This document shows, piece by piece, positions 37,301-47,169 of a DNA stretch of 64,000 bases (position 1 is its first letter; every line of letters starts with the position of its first letter). This stretch comes from Symsagittifera roscoffensis (Eukaryota > Xenacoelomorpha > Acoela > Convolutidae). The position numbers were made by a program, and so were the translations under genes. The notes below the pieces were generated by a model. That model was not told the DNA's origin. It made no database searches and was given only the letters and a program-made list of their open reading frames with translations. The DNA lies in assembly GCF_963678635.1 (NCBI RefSeq), contig NC_087069.1, positions 20,558,660-20,622,659 of the forward strand, read 5' to 3'.

Positions 37301-40300
37301 CTTAAATCCATGTAACTTTACAAAAACGAACTGGAAATGAAACAAGACTGTTTGTATATAAAGGCAAAGCCCAAAAAATTTGAATTTTCAGACTGCACTT
37401 TGAAGTCAATTAAAAATTTTTTGCTGAATTGTCAATTAAAAACTAGAAAAAACAGAAGATTTTTTTTCCATTTGTTCTTTTTTTTAATCGCCCAGCATGC
37501 CTTATAAAGATCAAAAAGATGAATTTAGCGTCTCTTATTCTATAAAACTGACCAATTGAGTAGCCTAAGTTCAACTTGGATTGATTTAATCCGCAATTTA
37601 TCCTTGGTTGTTATGTGAACGCAAGACACATTGCGCTTCAATTATCCCGATTTTAACAAATTAGCAATCCCTATAATTAACAACAATGATCAAATTTATT
37701 TTTTTATTTGAGCTTCGGAAAACAAAACTTTTCAGATGATATAAGAATTTTTTGTTGAAAAATGGTCAACTATAACCGAAGAAAAAAATGACCACAAGCA
37801 TTAATATACCCTAATTTTCTTCACAAATTGAAGAAAAAATTTCATGTAAAAAGTATATTGTAAAACAAAAGATTACGTTTTAATTTTGGTATGTCATTAC
37901 TATTAGTACGTTTCTACTATTAGTAAAATTAATCCCGACCTGTTTCGAAACATGGGGAAGGTAAGTTCTGAAAGGTGTCAATTTTTTGTTGATTTTTGTA
38001 CAAATGGCTACAGTGTTGATCTAAACTAACTGAAAAAAATGCCCAGCTTTGGAATAGCTAAAGGTTTTTTCTTCAGATTGGGTCAAAATTAGACAAAAAA
38101 AAAACGATTTTGCTCAGATTTCAACCATTTTTTTTTGCAATTGATCCTACGATATTCAGAAACAAAAATTTACCCTAAAAATGGGTCACTTTAGTTTTTA
38201 TAATAAACCAAGATTTAGGCTGAAACTATTAAGTTAATTGATAAGAAAGTTATATCGGAAGGAGCCTCTCACACATCCAACAAAGTTGAGAGCAAAAAAT
38301 ATGGCTCAAAAATTTTTGAATTTATTTTTAAGCAGCGATTTCGAGTTTTGGATAGTACCTTTTGACTATCTTTATTCCTTAATACAAATTTTTTGGAGAT
38401 GTCACCTTTCAAAAACGTTGTTGGGCTGTGTAAGAGGTTCCTTCTGAAATAACTCTCTCATAAAATAATTCGATAGTTTTAGCATATTTAATAATTAACT
38501 TAAAAAATTTAATATTTAATAATTAAATTCGAAGTAAGAAATGTAATTTTTTAAAACCGAAAATAAAAAAAATTAGCTTCAGTTTACCTTGGTACGGTAC
38601 CCTTGAATACTATATGCTACTTAGAAAGCACATATTTAGTCCTGTTTTTTTTTCACCACCTTTTCACTTATTTATGTTTTCGAAAAACGAGTAGAATATA
38701 TTAGAAAATGGTCAATAAATTTATCCTGGAACAGATCAATTTATCGCTCTAGCTTTAGTCTACGTGCAACTTAACGCCTCATTTGTTTGCGGTACATTCC
38801 AATGGTCTTAAGAGACTGGCCTATAATTATCCGAGTGAAAAAGGTTAAAAAATATTTTTGAGCAATTATATGTTTTATTCCGACCTCCGAAAGTTATCCA
38901 CGAACAGAATTTTAAAAAAAAATTATTTTTAACGCTTTTTCTCATAAATTTTCTAAACTTATCTTCGGTCATGAATTTTTTATATAACCTGGGCTGTCCG
39001 GTGAATACGACAAAATTATCGTTGGCCTTCACGAAATATCCTCTCAGCAACAGCTTCTCACGACATTCTTCTGGTTTCTGATTAGTCGTTTTGGGGTAAC
39101 TGAGAGTCCAAAATGTGTTCTCCTCAATCGACAACTGAATCTGGAAATTTTTTTGAATTATCGTAATAATTACTTCACGGCAAATCTTTTCTACAAGTTT
39201 GACAAGTTTGATATGTTTTATACTTGTTTCCATAATAGATGGCTTTAAATTACGTGGCTCAAAGTGATCATTGAAACTAAAAACGAATGTATGAACCGTT
39301 CTAACTGGCATACGTCACCAAAACTATGTTTTTTGCCTGACAGGTTAACAAAACAAGCGACCCAGGATTTCTTAGCTACTAATACACCAAAGTTTTGTAA
39401 ATTTCAGATCGCAAATAAAAATTAAGCTCTCTGAAAGTTTTTAATCGTGACCATTTTTTCGAGAAACTCCCCTGATGGCGAATGTCTGATATTAATTACT
39501 GTTGTCGTGATGGCTTCCACAGACTTCGTCTCACAAAAGATTTCGTCGTATAAATTCGTAAATTTAAATAAAAGATTTTGTCCTATTTCTAAAACTCACT
39601 TACAGGGGTGTCACTGGCGCACCGATATCCGGCTGGCGTTTTTAAGAACAGTTCCCGTTTAAATTAATTATCTATCTTTGAAACAGGAGAGAATTATCAA
39701 AACTTACCTCATCCCATGTAGTTTCATGACCTCTTCTGAAAATCTTCTGCGTCTCAAACACTTCGTCAAACATCTGTCCAATTATTTTCCCATCGGCCAA
39801 GTTGTCATTCGTTCTGACGCCCAGAATAGATTTTCCCACGTTTTTAATTTGCATGTTTTTCTTCAGTACGATATGAAAAGGAAAAAAGCTTAGGAATTTT
39901 TCGACCGACATTTTCGGGAAATCCAGATTTGAATCGCAGAAATTTTTGTTGGTCGTAAGTTCCGAGCGTCTGTGGGTTTGAACTATCTTAGAAATTAGAT
40001 TGGTTGTGTAGTTTATTCGAATTGCAAACACCAATTTGGATAATTCGTATTTGCTGGATAGAACTTCGCCAGTGATTTTCAGATTGTAGATTTTCATTGC
40101 AACCTAAACAGAAACTTAGTTTGGTATGGTTGTTTTAAACAGCCGATATGAATTAGAGTATTTTAAGGCTTAGTTTTTTGTTATGCATTAACGATTGAAA
40201 AAGTGCATCGCAGCAGCGGATTTAGGAGGGGGGGGGGGGGGTTGAGGGAAAGGGACTTGACTTTTTGACCACCCGAAAAGCACTCCGACTCTTTACGATA

Positions 40301-42096
40301 TCCTTGCTTAGCCGATCAACCCTAAAACTTTTTTCTGAGGGCGACAATTTTCTTTAATTTTGAAGGGGCCTCCTCGACAAACCCGTGCCTGCAAGTTGCC
40401 CGAGATTGAATCAGAGAATCTATGAACAAATCACTAAACCCGTTTTTTTTTCTCAGAAACTTTCCATTTTTAGTCGGACAACGCGCCTAATACAAGTTTT
40501 TAATACTAACATTGAATGATTTTCTATAACCATTTTATCATAAACTCCTATATAAACAACGCAAGATTATTTTTTTAACCTTAAAAAATTTTTACTGGGT
40601 ATTTTTAAGCTGAACATATATTTTTTACCTGAGTTAAAACGCCAATCAAGAAGAAAGGCAAACAAGCTTCTTTTCTCTCTGTCTTGTAAGCAAGCAGCAC
40701 ACTGTCTCTCTGTGTTCTGTCTACTACTCGGATACTCAGATGAGGTAGGTCAGTGTAACCGAATCGGAGGTGGTCATGCATAGAGTCCAAATTGGACAAC
40801 ATGTCTTCGAAAGACTCCCCGAATGCCTAAAAAATTAAAAGGAAAACAAAAAGAATTCATTTTTCAAAGCTAGATTACTTATTTAGTTGAAATTTTCAAA
40901 TCAAGTAAGGTAAACTTGCTTATTTATTAACGCTCATCATCATATCAAACCTAATATCTATGGGAAAATGATGAAAGACGTTTCCGGAAGAAAATAATAC
41001 AGTGGTTGTTCGAATGAATGCTTCGATCTACGTTTTTTCATCACTTTGCAATACGCTCATGTTTTTTCTCAACGGTTCATTCAATACAAAAATATGCGAT
41101 ATTCTCGTTCATCGTCGATCACGTACGCAACCCATTTGAAGCTGATTGCTAATTGAAGCGACTTTTTATTTAGATTCTAAACAATTCATGAAATTAGTCT
41201 CAATTTAAAAAAAAACAATTTTTCAATATTCAAAACGTTCACCAATTGATTGAAAACTTGAATGTGAGCAAAAAAATAAGTTAACTCAAAAACTATTAAG
41301 ACTTTTTATGAATATTACAAAAAGATTAATGATTTCAGCAACTTGTTTCTTGATTCAGGATGAATTGGACAAAAATCTCTCCTTGCTATTCCCCACATTC
41401 CAAAGAGTGCAGGAATTTTTGGACGGTCAAAAAACTCCTACACTCTCTGAAATGTGGGGAATATCATGGAGGTACTTTTGTGCACAGTTTAGTCTCATAA
41501 TGACAGCAGTTTAAAATAATTTTTGACTGCTTTTTTATCAGATGAAGAGTTTAACAGAACATTGGACGCTATGCAAATTTCCCACAATGCACAGAAAATA
41601 AATAAATTAAAATTGATTTGACCACCTGTACTATCTGAAAGTATCCCACTCTCTCTAAATGGTCTGCAAACTGGCTACCAAACTCTTCGAATAGCTGTTC
41701 TCTTTGTAAACCTCGTTCACGTGTTATTTCGTCCAGGAGATTGTGAAAAACTTCATCGTCGTAACGCTAAAAAATGAAGATCATGCAGCTCTCATACAGC
41801 GCGCAATACTTAGTTTTTTCGTATACTTATGATAAATATATGAGTTATAACTCTCAGCCAAAGGTTGACATAAGAAAATATATCGTTTTTTGATAGGTGT
41901 TTGTTTGAGGCACGATAAAGTTGTTCGGGTCTTTTCTAATTACTAAAAGCTTCCCAAATATCAACTTTCGTCTCAAAAAGTAATTTCATGTGTCATGCAA
42001 TAGCAGAAAATTTCCCTACCTGGGTCGAAGCAAGAAATCGGCAACCTTTGGCTCCCTCGACCTTTTCAAGTGACTGTAACAGAATTCCATACATTT
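20850..42096 (-). CDS. Soluble-guanylate-cyclase-like receptor: H-NOX, HNOBA, degenerate cyclase domain, long novel C-terminus (about 22 exons)
   Basis: Exons, 5' to 3': 42096-42020, 41766-41626, 40826-40629, 40103-39708, 39632-39604 (uncertain), 39300-38989, 36313-36142, 35852-35712, 35283-35254, 34919-34773, 33085-32929, 31624-31577, 28204-28095, 27941-27751, 26220-26034, 25808-25678, 24242-24132, 23433-23289, 23169-23028, 22369-22248, 21826-21682 (donor uncertain), 21085-20850. All junctions are GT-AG, codon phases agree throughout, and the total is 3366 nt from the ATG (42094), about 1,121 residues. The domain order is that of soluble guanylate cyclases and atypical Gyc-88E-type subunits (usually about 600-1,100 residues), cytosolic NO/O2 sensors that make cGMP. 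The heme-binding residues are kept but the cyclase active site is not, so a regulatory or scaffold role is inferred. Exon 1 starts two bases before the ATG after a strong acceptor, so a 5' UTR intron or trans-spliced leader is possible. Confidence 0.85.
21474..21660. mobile_element. Truncated hAT-family copy next to exon 21
   Basis: Starts CCGGGGCGGATTTGAAAGG, contains GCCGACCCAAAGGGTCCCCC and ends CCGCACGCCACTG. Only about 187 bp remain. It ends within 22 bases of the proposed splice donor of exon 21. Confidence 0.65.
25061..25115. repeat. AAT-rich microsatellite
   Basis: Imperfect (AAT)n run within an intron of the pseudocyclase gene. Confidence 0.8.
25445..25520. repeat. GGTCGGAACATTC minisatellite, three units of 24-26 bp
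   Basis: GGTCGGAACATTCTCTGCTA begins at 25445 and again, with changes, at 25469 and 25495. Single copies of the same core recur elsewhere: + at about 57810, and - at about 24300-24345, 46450-46510 and 56160-56190. Confidence 0.8.
26990..27260. repeat. GGAATCC/GGATTCC palindrome-studded repeat, copy 1
   Basis: Short motifs of the type GCGGATTCCGCAA and TTGCGGAATC recur every 20-50 nt in both orientations, ending AAAGTTTGGCCTCGTAATGC. The copy at 36440-37045 has the same content and the same ending phrase. Confidence 0.7.
27751..35852 (-). CDS. Linker and degenerate guanylate cyclase homology domain exons
   Basis: Exons 8-14 include a helical linker (LLKCEAKIETLIAKRKSIKA), a 30-nt microexon (DWSANIEYLQ; acceptor CTTTAAG, donor CAG|GTGAGT) and the cyclase fold from about residue 499 to 690. 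YMLVVLDLMANQ aligns with VTILFSDIVGFT and keeps the first metal Asp (508). FPISGSAIAFV aligns with YKVETIGDAYM: the guanine-specifying Glu is Ser551 and the second metal Asp is Ile555. NFGEVVTEG aligns with HTGEVVTG. HLSGPLISNLLE aligns with CLFGNTVNLTSR: the ribose-orienting Asn is Ser641 and the triphosphate Arg is Glu645. Overall fold markers persist, so this looks like a constrained pseudoenzyme, not random decay. Confidence 0.82.
28480..28760. repeat. Degenerate ATAATGGATTATAAT repeat with a 24-bp perfect palindrome
   Basis: Variants of GGATTATAATGG and AATAATCGATT recur about a dozen times. AATAATTGATTATAATCAAT plus TATT at 28566-28589 is a perfect 24-bp palindrome. Confidence 0.75.
30416..31455 (+). 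pseudogene. Decayed coding-like stretch, opposite strand inside an intron
   Basis: Several stretches read like protein on + but are separated by stops and frameshifts. One runs from ATG 30416 (CVSFSAFAVQNDADWLKFEN), one at about 30700-30780 (EDALKLPSELNRLASRLF), one at 30945-31150 (FDVIENDEKISGVISAIQ, ending PGLPASEGFLL), and then YEEFSGSEDQELNQFSDQE and NNAAAKLISQKIVQDVIS near 31230-31440. Codon usage and amino-acid balance are unlike the AT-rich background. I do not recognise the family. An old processed pseudogene or retroelement ORF is likelier than a live multi-exon gene, because I see in-frame stops rather than a consistent splice set. Confidence 0.4.
34267..34390. repeat. Poly-C tracts and (CA)n microsatellite
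   Basis: Two C-runs (near 34281-34297 and 34346-34355) are followed by about 15 CA units from 34355 to 34386. Confidence 0.95.
35290..35577. mobile_element. Partial hAT-family copy beside the 30-nt microexon
   Basis: Contains GGAGGGAAGCGCGCG and TTTTAGGCGCCTATTTATTC, matching the family interior, and ends around CTAGGTCGCAGCC. It lies 7 bp upstream (minus-strand sense) of the microexon at 35283-35254, so it may supply part of that acceptor's pyrimidine tract. Confidence 0.5.
36142..40103 (-). CDS. HNOBA (PAS-like, H-NOX-associated) domain exons
   Basis: Exon 4 opens VAMKIYNLKITGEVL, the end of H-NOX, and carries EKFLSFFPFHIVLKKNMQI (about residues 207-224), matching the HNOBA FPFHIVF-D signature. 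Exon 6 continues with VHTFVFSF and LLLRGYFVKANDNFVVFTGQP, matching NTVFVL and L-LKGQM-Y-ILFL-SP. Exon 7 reads LAQIVALNIFVNDFCFCDLT where typical proteins have [20 protein letters not shown]. The 29-nt exon at 39632-39604 makes the phases agree but adds about ten residues not expected from the family. An alternative is direct joining through the acceptor at 39305, which leaves a phase mismatch, so this junction needs transcript evidence. Exon 6 stays open past its donor to a stop at 38808. Confidence 0.8.
36440..37045. repeat. GGAATCC palindrome-studded repeat, copy 2 (~600 bp)
   Basis: At least 15 occurrences of GGAATCC, GATTCCGC, GCGGAAT and close variants in both orientations. The copy closes with GTGCACAGTTTGGCCTCGTAA, the phrase that also closes the 27-kb copy and, slightly changed, the 41.4-kb copy. 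The block lies in the 36.3-39.0 kb intron. Confidence 0.75.
38236..38465. mobile_element. MITE-like element with ~40-bp imperfect inverted ends
   Basis: ATCGGAAGGAGCCTCTCACA followed by CATCCAACAA on the left is the inverse of GTTGTTGGGCTGTGTAAGAG followed by GTTCCTTCTGAAAT on the right, with a few mismatches. Related sequence occurs at about 52905-53040. No coding capacity. Confidence 0.55.
40211..40385. mobile_element. Partial hAT-family copy
   Basis: Starts CAGCAGCGGATTTAGG followed by a G-run, and carries CCGATCAACCCTAAAACTTT. The right end is eroded. Confidence 0.55.
40629..42096 (-). CDS. H-NOX heme-binding domain exons (residues 1-138)
   Basis: Exons 1-3 encode the start MYGILLQSLEK, then FEEFGSQFADHLERVGY and NLDSMHDHLRF. 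His89 aligns with the proximal heme ligand (His105 of the beta1 subunit). Thirty residues later Tyr119-x-Thr121-x-Arg123 (YKTER) occupies the Y-x-S-x-R heme-propionate motif, with Ser replaced by Thr. The 30-residue spacing is the same as in beta1. His89 comes about 16 residues earlier than usual because the N-terminal helices (normally around YGEEVWEEI) appear deleted between residues 10 and 25. Heme binding is therefore plausible, but the distal pocket may be altered. The three exons splice in phase 0. Confidence 0.88.
41340..41510. repeat. Short member of the GGCCTCGTAAT repeat family containing a 33-bp hairpin
   Basis: It ends GTGCACAGTTTAGTCTCATAA, echoing the endings of the 27.2 and 37.0 kb repeats. 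The interior is an inverted repeat: 41388-41420 against 41429-41462, loop about 8 nt. It lies in intron 2 of the pseudocyclase gene. Confidence 0.75.
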
Positions 42097-42502
42097 CTGA
42101 GAAAAAAATTCAGATTAATTTTAGAATGACAAAACACGACCGTTCTATTTTTTGAGGATACTGCGATAAAAAAATTTTCTTGTTCAGCTGAATTTGATTG
42201 TGTTTAAAAAAGAACATTCTGTGTTTTGAAAAGATCATCAATTTACGGAAATATTTGATACCTCGAAATGAATGGAAAACAAAAACTGTATTCCATTTTT
42301 AAAATCCGTTTAACTGGTTTGTGAAACCAACCTACATAGAAGCTTGTTAAAATACACTCTGACTTATAAAAATGGATTAAACATACTGAAAATCGAGCAA
42401 TTCCAACCAAATGAAAGCGACTAAAGTTTTTCAAAAAATTAAACTCAATAGCTATCTGTAACTCAACATCGAAAGTTTTCTAAGGTGGAATAAAAATAAT
42501 CA

Positions 42503-42922
42503 GAAGCGTGCCGAGGGCGGCCAAGGGGGAAGTGGGCGACCGCTCTTTCCCTCAATTCTAGTTGTTTTTTTTTCAAAGGGTACCCCTTTGGTATAATTTT
42601 ACCACACCCATTTTTGGCGAACCTACATCAAAGTTTTCTTAAAGGCTTTTGGCGCCAAAAATTGAAGTTGAGTGGGAAGCGTGCGCTTAAAACTCGCAAC
42701 TTTTCTGGTCAATTTTTTTCATGAAGTGCTCAAAGCGTCATTTTTAGCCTATGTTTTATATATTTTTAAAAATATATAAAGCAGGCTAATAAAAAAGGTT
42801 CCTTATTATATTTCCGGAGAGTTCTGCAATTAAATTGGTCGACTTAAAAAAAGTTCGACAAATTTTTTAAAATTTTCGAAAAACCGCCCTCCGCCATAGA
42901 AAAATTTCTGCGCATGCCACTG
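42503..42922. mobile_element. hAT-family copy, divergent subfamily
   Basis: The left end CAGAAGCGTGCCGAGG and inverted right end CAGTGGCATGCGCAG match at about two thirds of positions. The interior shares CAAAGGGTACCCCTTTGG and GTGGGAAGCGTGCGC with the family. The CAGTGGC end variant is also seen at the right end of the 21.5-kb copy. Confidence 0.6.
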
Positions 42923-43490
42923 AATATGATCAATAACCATAGAAAAAATAATCATAGATGTAATTTCTTTTTGTAAATTTGAGTTCAAGACATCAACACC
43001 AATCATATCGTAGTGCGTACAAATGTATCTAGTTTGAATGTCGAAATCTGTCGGAAGAAAAAGCCACAGGGAGCTGAACTCCTCACCCTCTCCTCCTCAC
43101 TTAAAGCAGGGCAAAACAAAAAGCAATTATGTGTTTGCTTTTGTCAACTAAGGTTTCTCTAAATTTAGTCTCTAGAGTTTTGGGCTTAAAAGACAAAATC
43201 AATGAATTTTATTAAAAAACTATGCCTTACGAAAAAAAATATTTTTTCCCTGTTTTAGGCCAAAAATCTTTCTTCTTGACGCTAGTTCACTTTTTTAACT
43301 GACATTTTTTTAAAATTTTAGCATGGAATCACAAGCAATCGGGACATACTTAACCAAAGAAAATGTTTAAAAAATTGCCAAATTGTTCATCGAATTTTTT
43401 CAAAAGAACGTAAGATTTCGTACCATACCAGTCCAATCAAAAAATCGATGTCACAGATAATAATTTAAAAAAGTTGTATTGAAATGATAT

Positions 43491-45054
43491 GATGAGCATT
43501 TTCCATAAAATTGAACCAAGTCTGGTTGTTTCATCCTTAAAAGTGAAAGTGTAATGTTATTCTAGCCATCTCACGTTGATTGAAAGTCATTCTACGTGAT
43601 TTTTTATCTTACCAATTTAAATTCGATAGAATTTTTTAACTTTGCTCGTATCAGGAAAAATCCTGAATATTAAAAAATCAGTTGAAGCAGCGAGAGTGCA
43701 ATTTAGAGAGAACTGTAGGGTTTTGAAAAAGAGAACTTTCTCAACTCACGAAGTATTAGTTTCTCAAGCTACTGGTCAACTCTTTCGGGGTCCTGTTGGT
43801 TATGCAGCTCGTTTGTAGTTTCATTTAAAATGCTTTTCATCAGGATCTAAGGTTTTCTCGAGGTGGTGGGCGGAGTTTCAAAAAAAAATTTTGAACGTTT
43901 TGTCTACCTTTTTTTATTGTTCGATCAAATTGATTTTCCGAGTTTTCCAAAGCACTAAAATGACCCTGTTTCGGCCAAATGTTTTGCGCCGCAGGCAAAT
44001 TTTTGAACAAACAGGACGAAAAAGCGCTTTGAGCACTTTTTGGAAAACTTTGATCATGAAATCGCGTTTTTTTCGGCGCTCGCTCCCCCCTTAAAATTAG
44101 TGCTCATGAAACTAGTGGTCGGCCATTTTCCCGTATCAGGGAAACTTTGCGGAAGTTTCTTAGGCTTTTTAGATATTGGCGACAAAGGCGCCTTTAGAAA
44201 AATTTTAGGATCCAGTCAGCCAAAAATGGATATCTCAAAATAGTACAAAGGGTCGAAATGGGGTTGAGTCCTTGAGGATTCCGCCCCATGCTTCTCAATT
44301 TTAACTCGGTTTTTGCTTTCCCAGTGTTTTTCTCTATAAGATTTGTAGAAAATGGAGTGCAGCGGAAACAGCGATAAAATCAAAAAACAACAGAGCATTT
44401 TCCTTATTTGCTACTTTTTAAAATATCTTCCCTAGCACGCTATGTGGTGATCAAATGGTTGCATGAAGGGTCTAGTGACATGTTATTGAACCTGAATAGC
44501 GCAGTTCGCTTCAAATTGGAGATATTCTTGAGCTGGAATAATTTGCCGTAGAAAATTTTATAGTGATTAAGGTAACGCGCATTAATCGCCTGAAGCCTCA
44601 TATTTTTGCAAAAAAAAGTCAATGTTTGAGAAATACTTTTATATGGTTAAACTCTAAATGAAGCATTTTGTAGTTACTACATAATTTGTTGAAAAACGCA
44701 AGTTAAACGGTAAAGTTTAGATTGAAATGTTTTTTTTTCTCGTCTACATTCTATTAGGTTGTCACTGGAATAATTTTTAAGGACTTTAGGGAAAAATTAG
44801 ACAATATTTAATAATCAGGTTGAAAAAAGAGGTTTAAAAAACAGAAATAACCTTTCCAGTTTTGGTAGCAAAGTTTTTGAAACCGTTTCGCGTTCTTGAC
44901 CAGTATTTTCTTATTTTATCTTATTTAAGAATAAAATCTAAACTATGAAAGCGTTTTTTTTTCAACAATTTTTTGTTTGTAAAATTGTGACGTCTTTATG
45001 TAGAAAACTGTAATAAAAAGAATGGATGAGCATTTTCCATGTAATTGAACCATG
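43491..45054. repeat. Dispersed pair: GATGAGCATTTTCCAT...ATTGAACCA
   Basis: About 30 bp are shared between 43491-43520 and 45025-45054, same orientation, each next to AT-rich flanks. They are part of a low-copy dispersed repeat of unknown type. Confidence 0.5.
43839..44290. mobile_element. hAT-family copy (~450 bp)
   Basis: Begins CAGGATCTAAGGTTTTCTCG with GGTGGGCGG, carries TTGATTTTCCGAGTTTTCC, CCAAATGTTTTGCGCCGCAG, GGCGCTCGCTCCCCCC and GGCGCCTTTAGAAAAATTTT, and ends near GGATTCCGCCCCATGC. Confidence 0.6.
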
Positions 45055-47169
45055 ATTGATATTTGGTTGCATGGAGAAAAGTTTAAAATGAACCATTTGT
45101 TTTAACTGAAGGTTTTAGCCGTCCAGATTTATAAAAATTGATACTGTGCTGATAACAAACTTTTAATAAAATTATTAATTTTAATGGAAAGCAAAACTGC
45201 TTAACGTGCAGCTCCATCATGCTCAGTAAAATTATAGAAATATTTTTTTTGAAAACTTTTAAACAATATATTTTCCTCATTAAAAACAATTTTACGTATG
45301 AATTTTTATAGCATTTCAAGTTACCTGTTCTTCATTATCTTGAAAAAGCAAATAAATTTCAGCCGAACGTGAAAGACAAGATTTTGAATGCTATTGCTAG
45401 TTCTAAAATTGTACGTATCAGTTATGATGGCGTTGGCAAGGATCTAAAATTTTTGATGAAAAGGTATTATAGTTTGAATAAGTCTCAAAACATTTTGAAA
45501 CTTTGATTTCAAATTAATTCTCTAGCTAGTGTTTGATCTTTAGTCTTATGAATTGGACTAATAATTCCTGAACTACGTTTAAGATTTCTGTGTAAGATTT
45601 TCACCGTAATCAATTGTTTCTTGCTCCAGAACTTTGGCTGTGAAATGTACAAAAAATTCAAATACAAATATTTGTGTGCTTTTGTTTCACATAATCTGGT
45701 TTTAAATGTCAATTAGGAAGTAGCAACAAGAACAAATTTAAAAGGTCTGATTATTTTTAATTCTCCATTTTTTTTTCTGGCTACACCCTCTGTCATTTTT
45801 TCCAGCTTTTGATTACTTTATCTGACCATTTAGTGAAACAACTTATTTAAAGAAACTTAAAGAAACAACTTTTCAAGCTGATATCAAAGTGTTTTTTCGA
45901 AGTTAACTCCAAACTGAGGTTTTGTTGAATGCTTTTACAGAGCAAAATTTTGTCCCCAAACCTTTAATTAATTATTTTCAGAACTCAATTTTGAACTCAA
46001 TGTAACCTTCAGTATCAGTCGCTTTTTTTCAGAGAGAACGAACAAATTATAAACGTTTTACGTTTTTCTCATCGTACAATTTATTTTGTACAACAATTTG
46101 CTTGCATTTTTACAATTTTTGACCTCAAAATAGCGCAGTAGCCCAAAAGTTTTTTTTATAAAAACCTTGTTTTAAAATGTTTACTTCACTGCATTCAGTA
46201 GAGTTCAAGTTTTTTTTTCTGATCAGTACCAGGCGTTTCGTTTGTTAACAACCAAGCATAAATTACGACCTGTAAAAACATAGAGTCAAAAATTGGATTT
46301 TTATGCAACTTTTCCCTCAGCAATTTGAATTATGTTTTAAGCGAATAATTATTCATTATTCGGGGTTTTTGCACAAAAATCAATTGATTCAAAATCAGAA
46401 TTAAAAAAATGCGTTTTTGTAGTTTGTTGAAAGTACAAGTCATAAAGTTCCATACTTGTAAAACAAGGATAGCTGTTTACTGTGCATGTAGCAAGGTATG
46501 TTTCAACCTTAGTCCTAAAAAGTACAGAAAAGGATATTTCAAAAGAGTGTTTTTTTTTTCTGTGTGATTTGATAAAAAATCTGAACAAAAAACTAGAACT
46601 TAGGCGAAATTCGCAATCATAATGAAATAAGCCAATTGGAAAACAATTTAGAAAGAAAATAAACTAAAAAAAATTAAAAACTTCAAAAAAATGTTCACAT
46701 ATTTTTTTGCAAAAATTTTCGGAAATTTGATGGTTACGATTTCCAAAGTGGCATTTTTCAACTCTTATTTGGCTAAATTAGGCATGAATAAGATTTTGTA
46801 AGCCTGCTTAGCCTCACCTCGTAGCTTGAAGTTAGACCAAAATCAAAAATTTCAGACTGGTTGCTCTCGACACCGAGAAAGTTAAACTTTTAAACGTCGT
46901 TCGAAAAGGCTTTAATACAAAATATCACTCGACCCATTGAAATGATTGGTTGTGGTACGTGATTTTGAGTGGTACACCACGAAACACAACTTAAACTCAC
47001 GTGAAATACTATCATATTATGATCATTATTATGAATACGATTATTATGATATGACATACGGACTAGACGAGCAAATCTGATGGGAGTGCTTCCAATTTAG
47101 TTCAGTTTAAAGTTTCCATTTAAAGCTCGATACTATCTCTGAGTAGCCGGAGTTGAAGTACGGAGTCTT
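44291..47169. other. AT-rich DNA upstream of the pseudocyclase gene
   Basis: No convincing exon on either strand. It includes a diverged minus-strand copy of the GGTCGGAACATTC family near 46450-46510. Confidence 0.45.

Noticed and set aside
38808..38988. Extension of the HNOBA exon to the stop at 38808
   Set aside because: The family alignment continues in the exon at 36313 after a donor at 38989, and the extension looks like intronic Lys/Asn/Phe-rich read-through.
43891..44243. Two overlapping ORFs on +
   Set aside because: They fall in a hAT-family copy; the frame is not shared with other copies.
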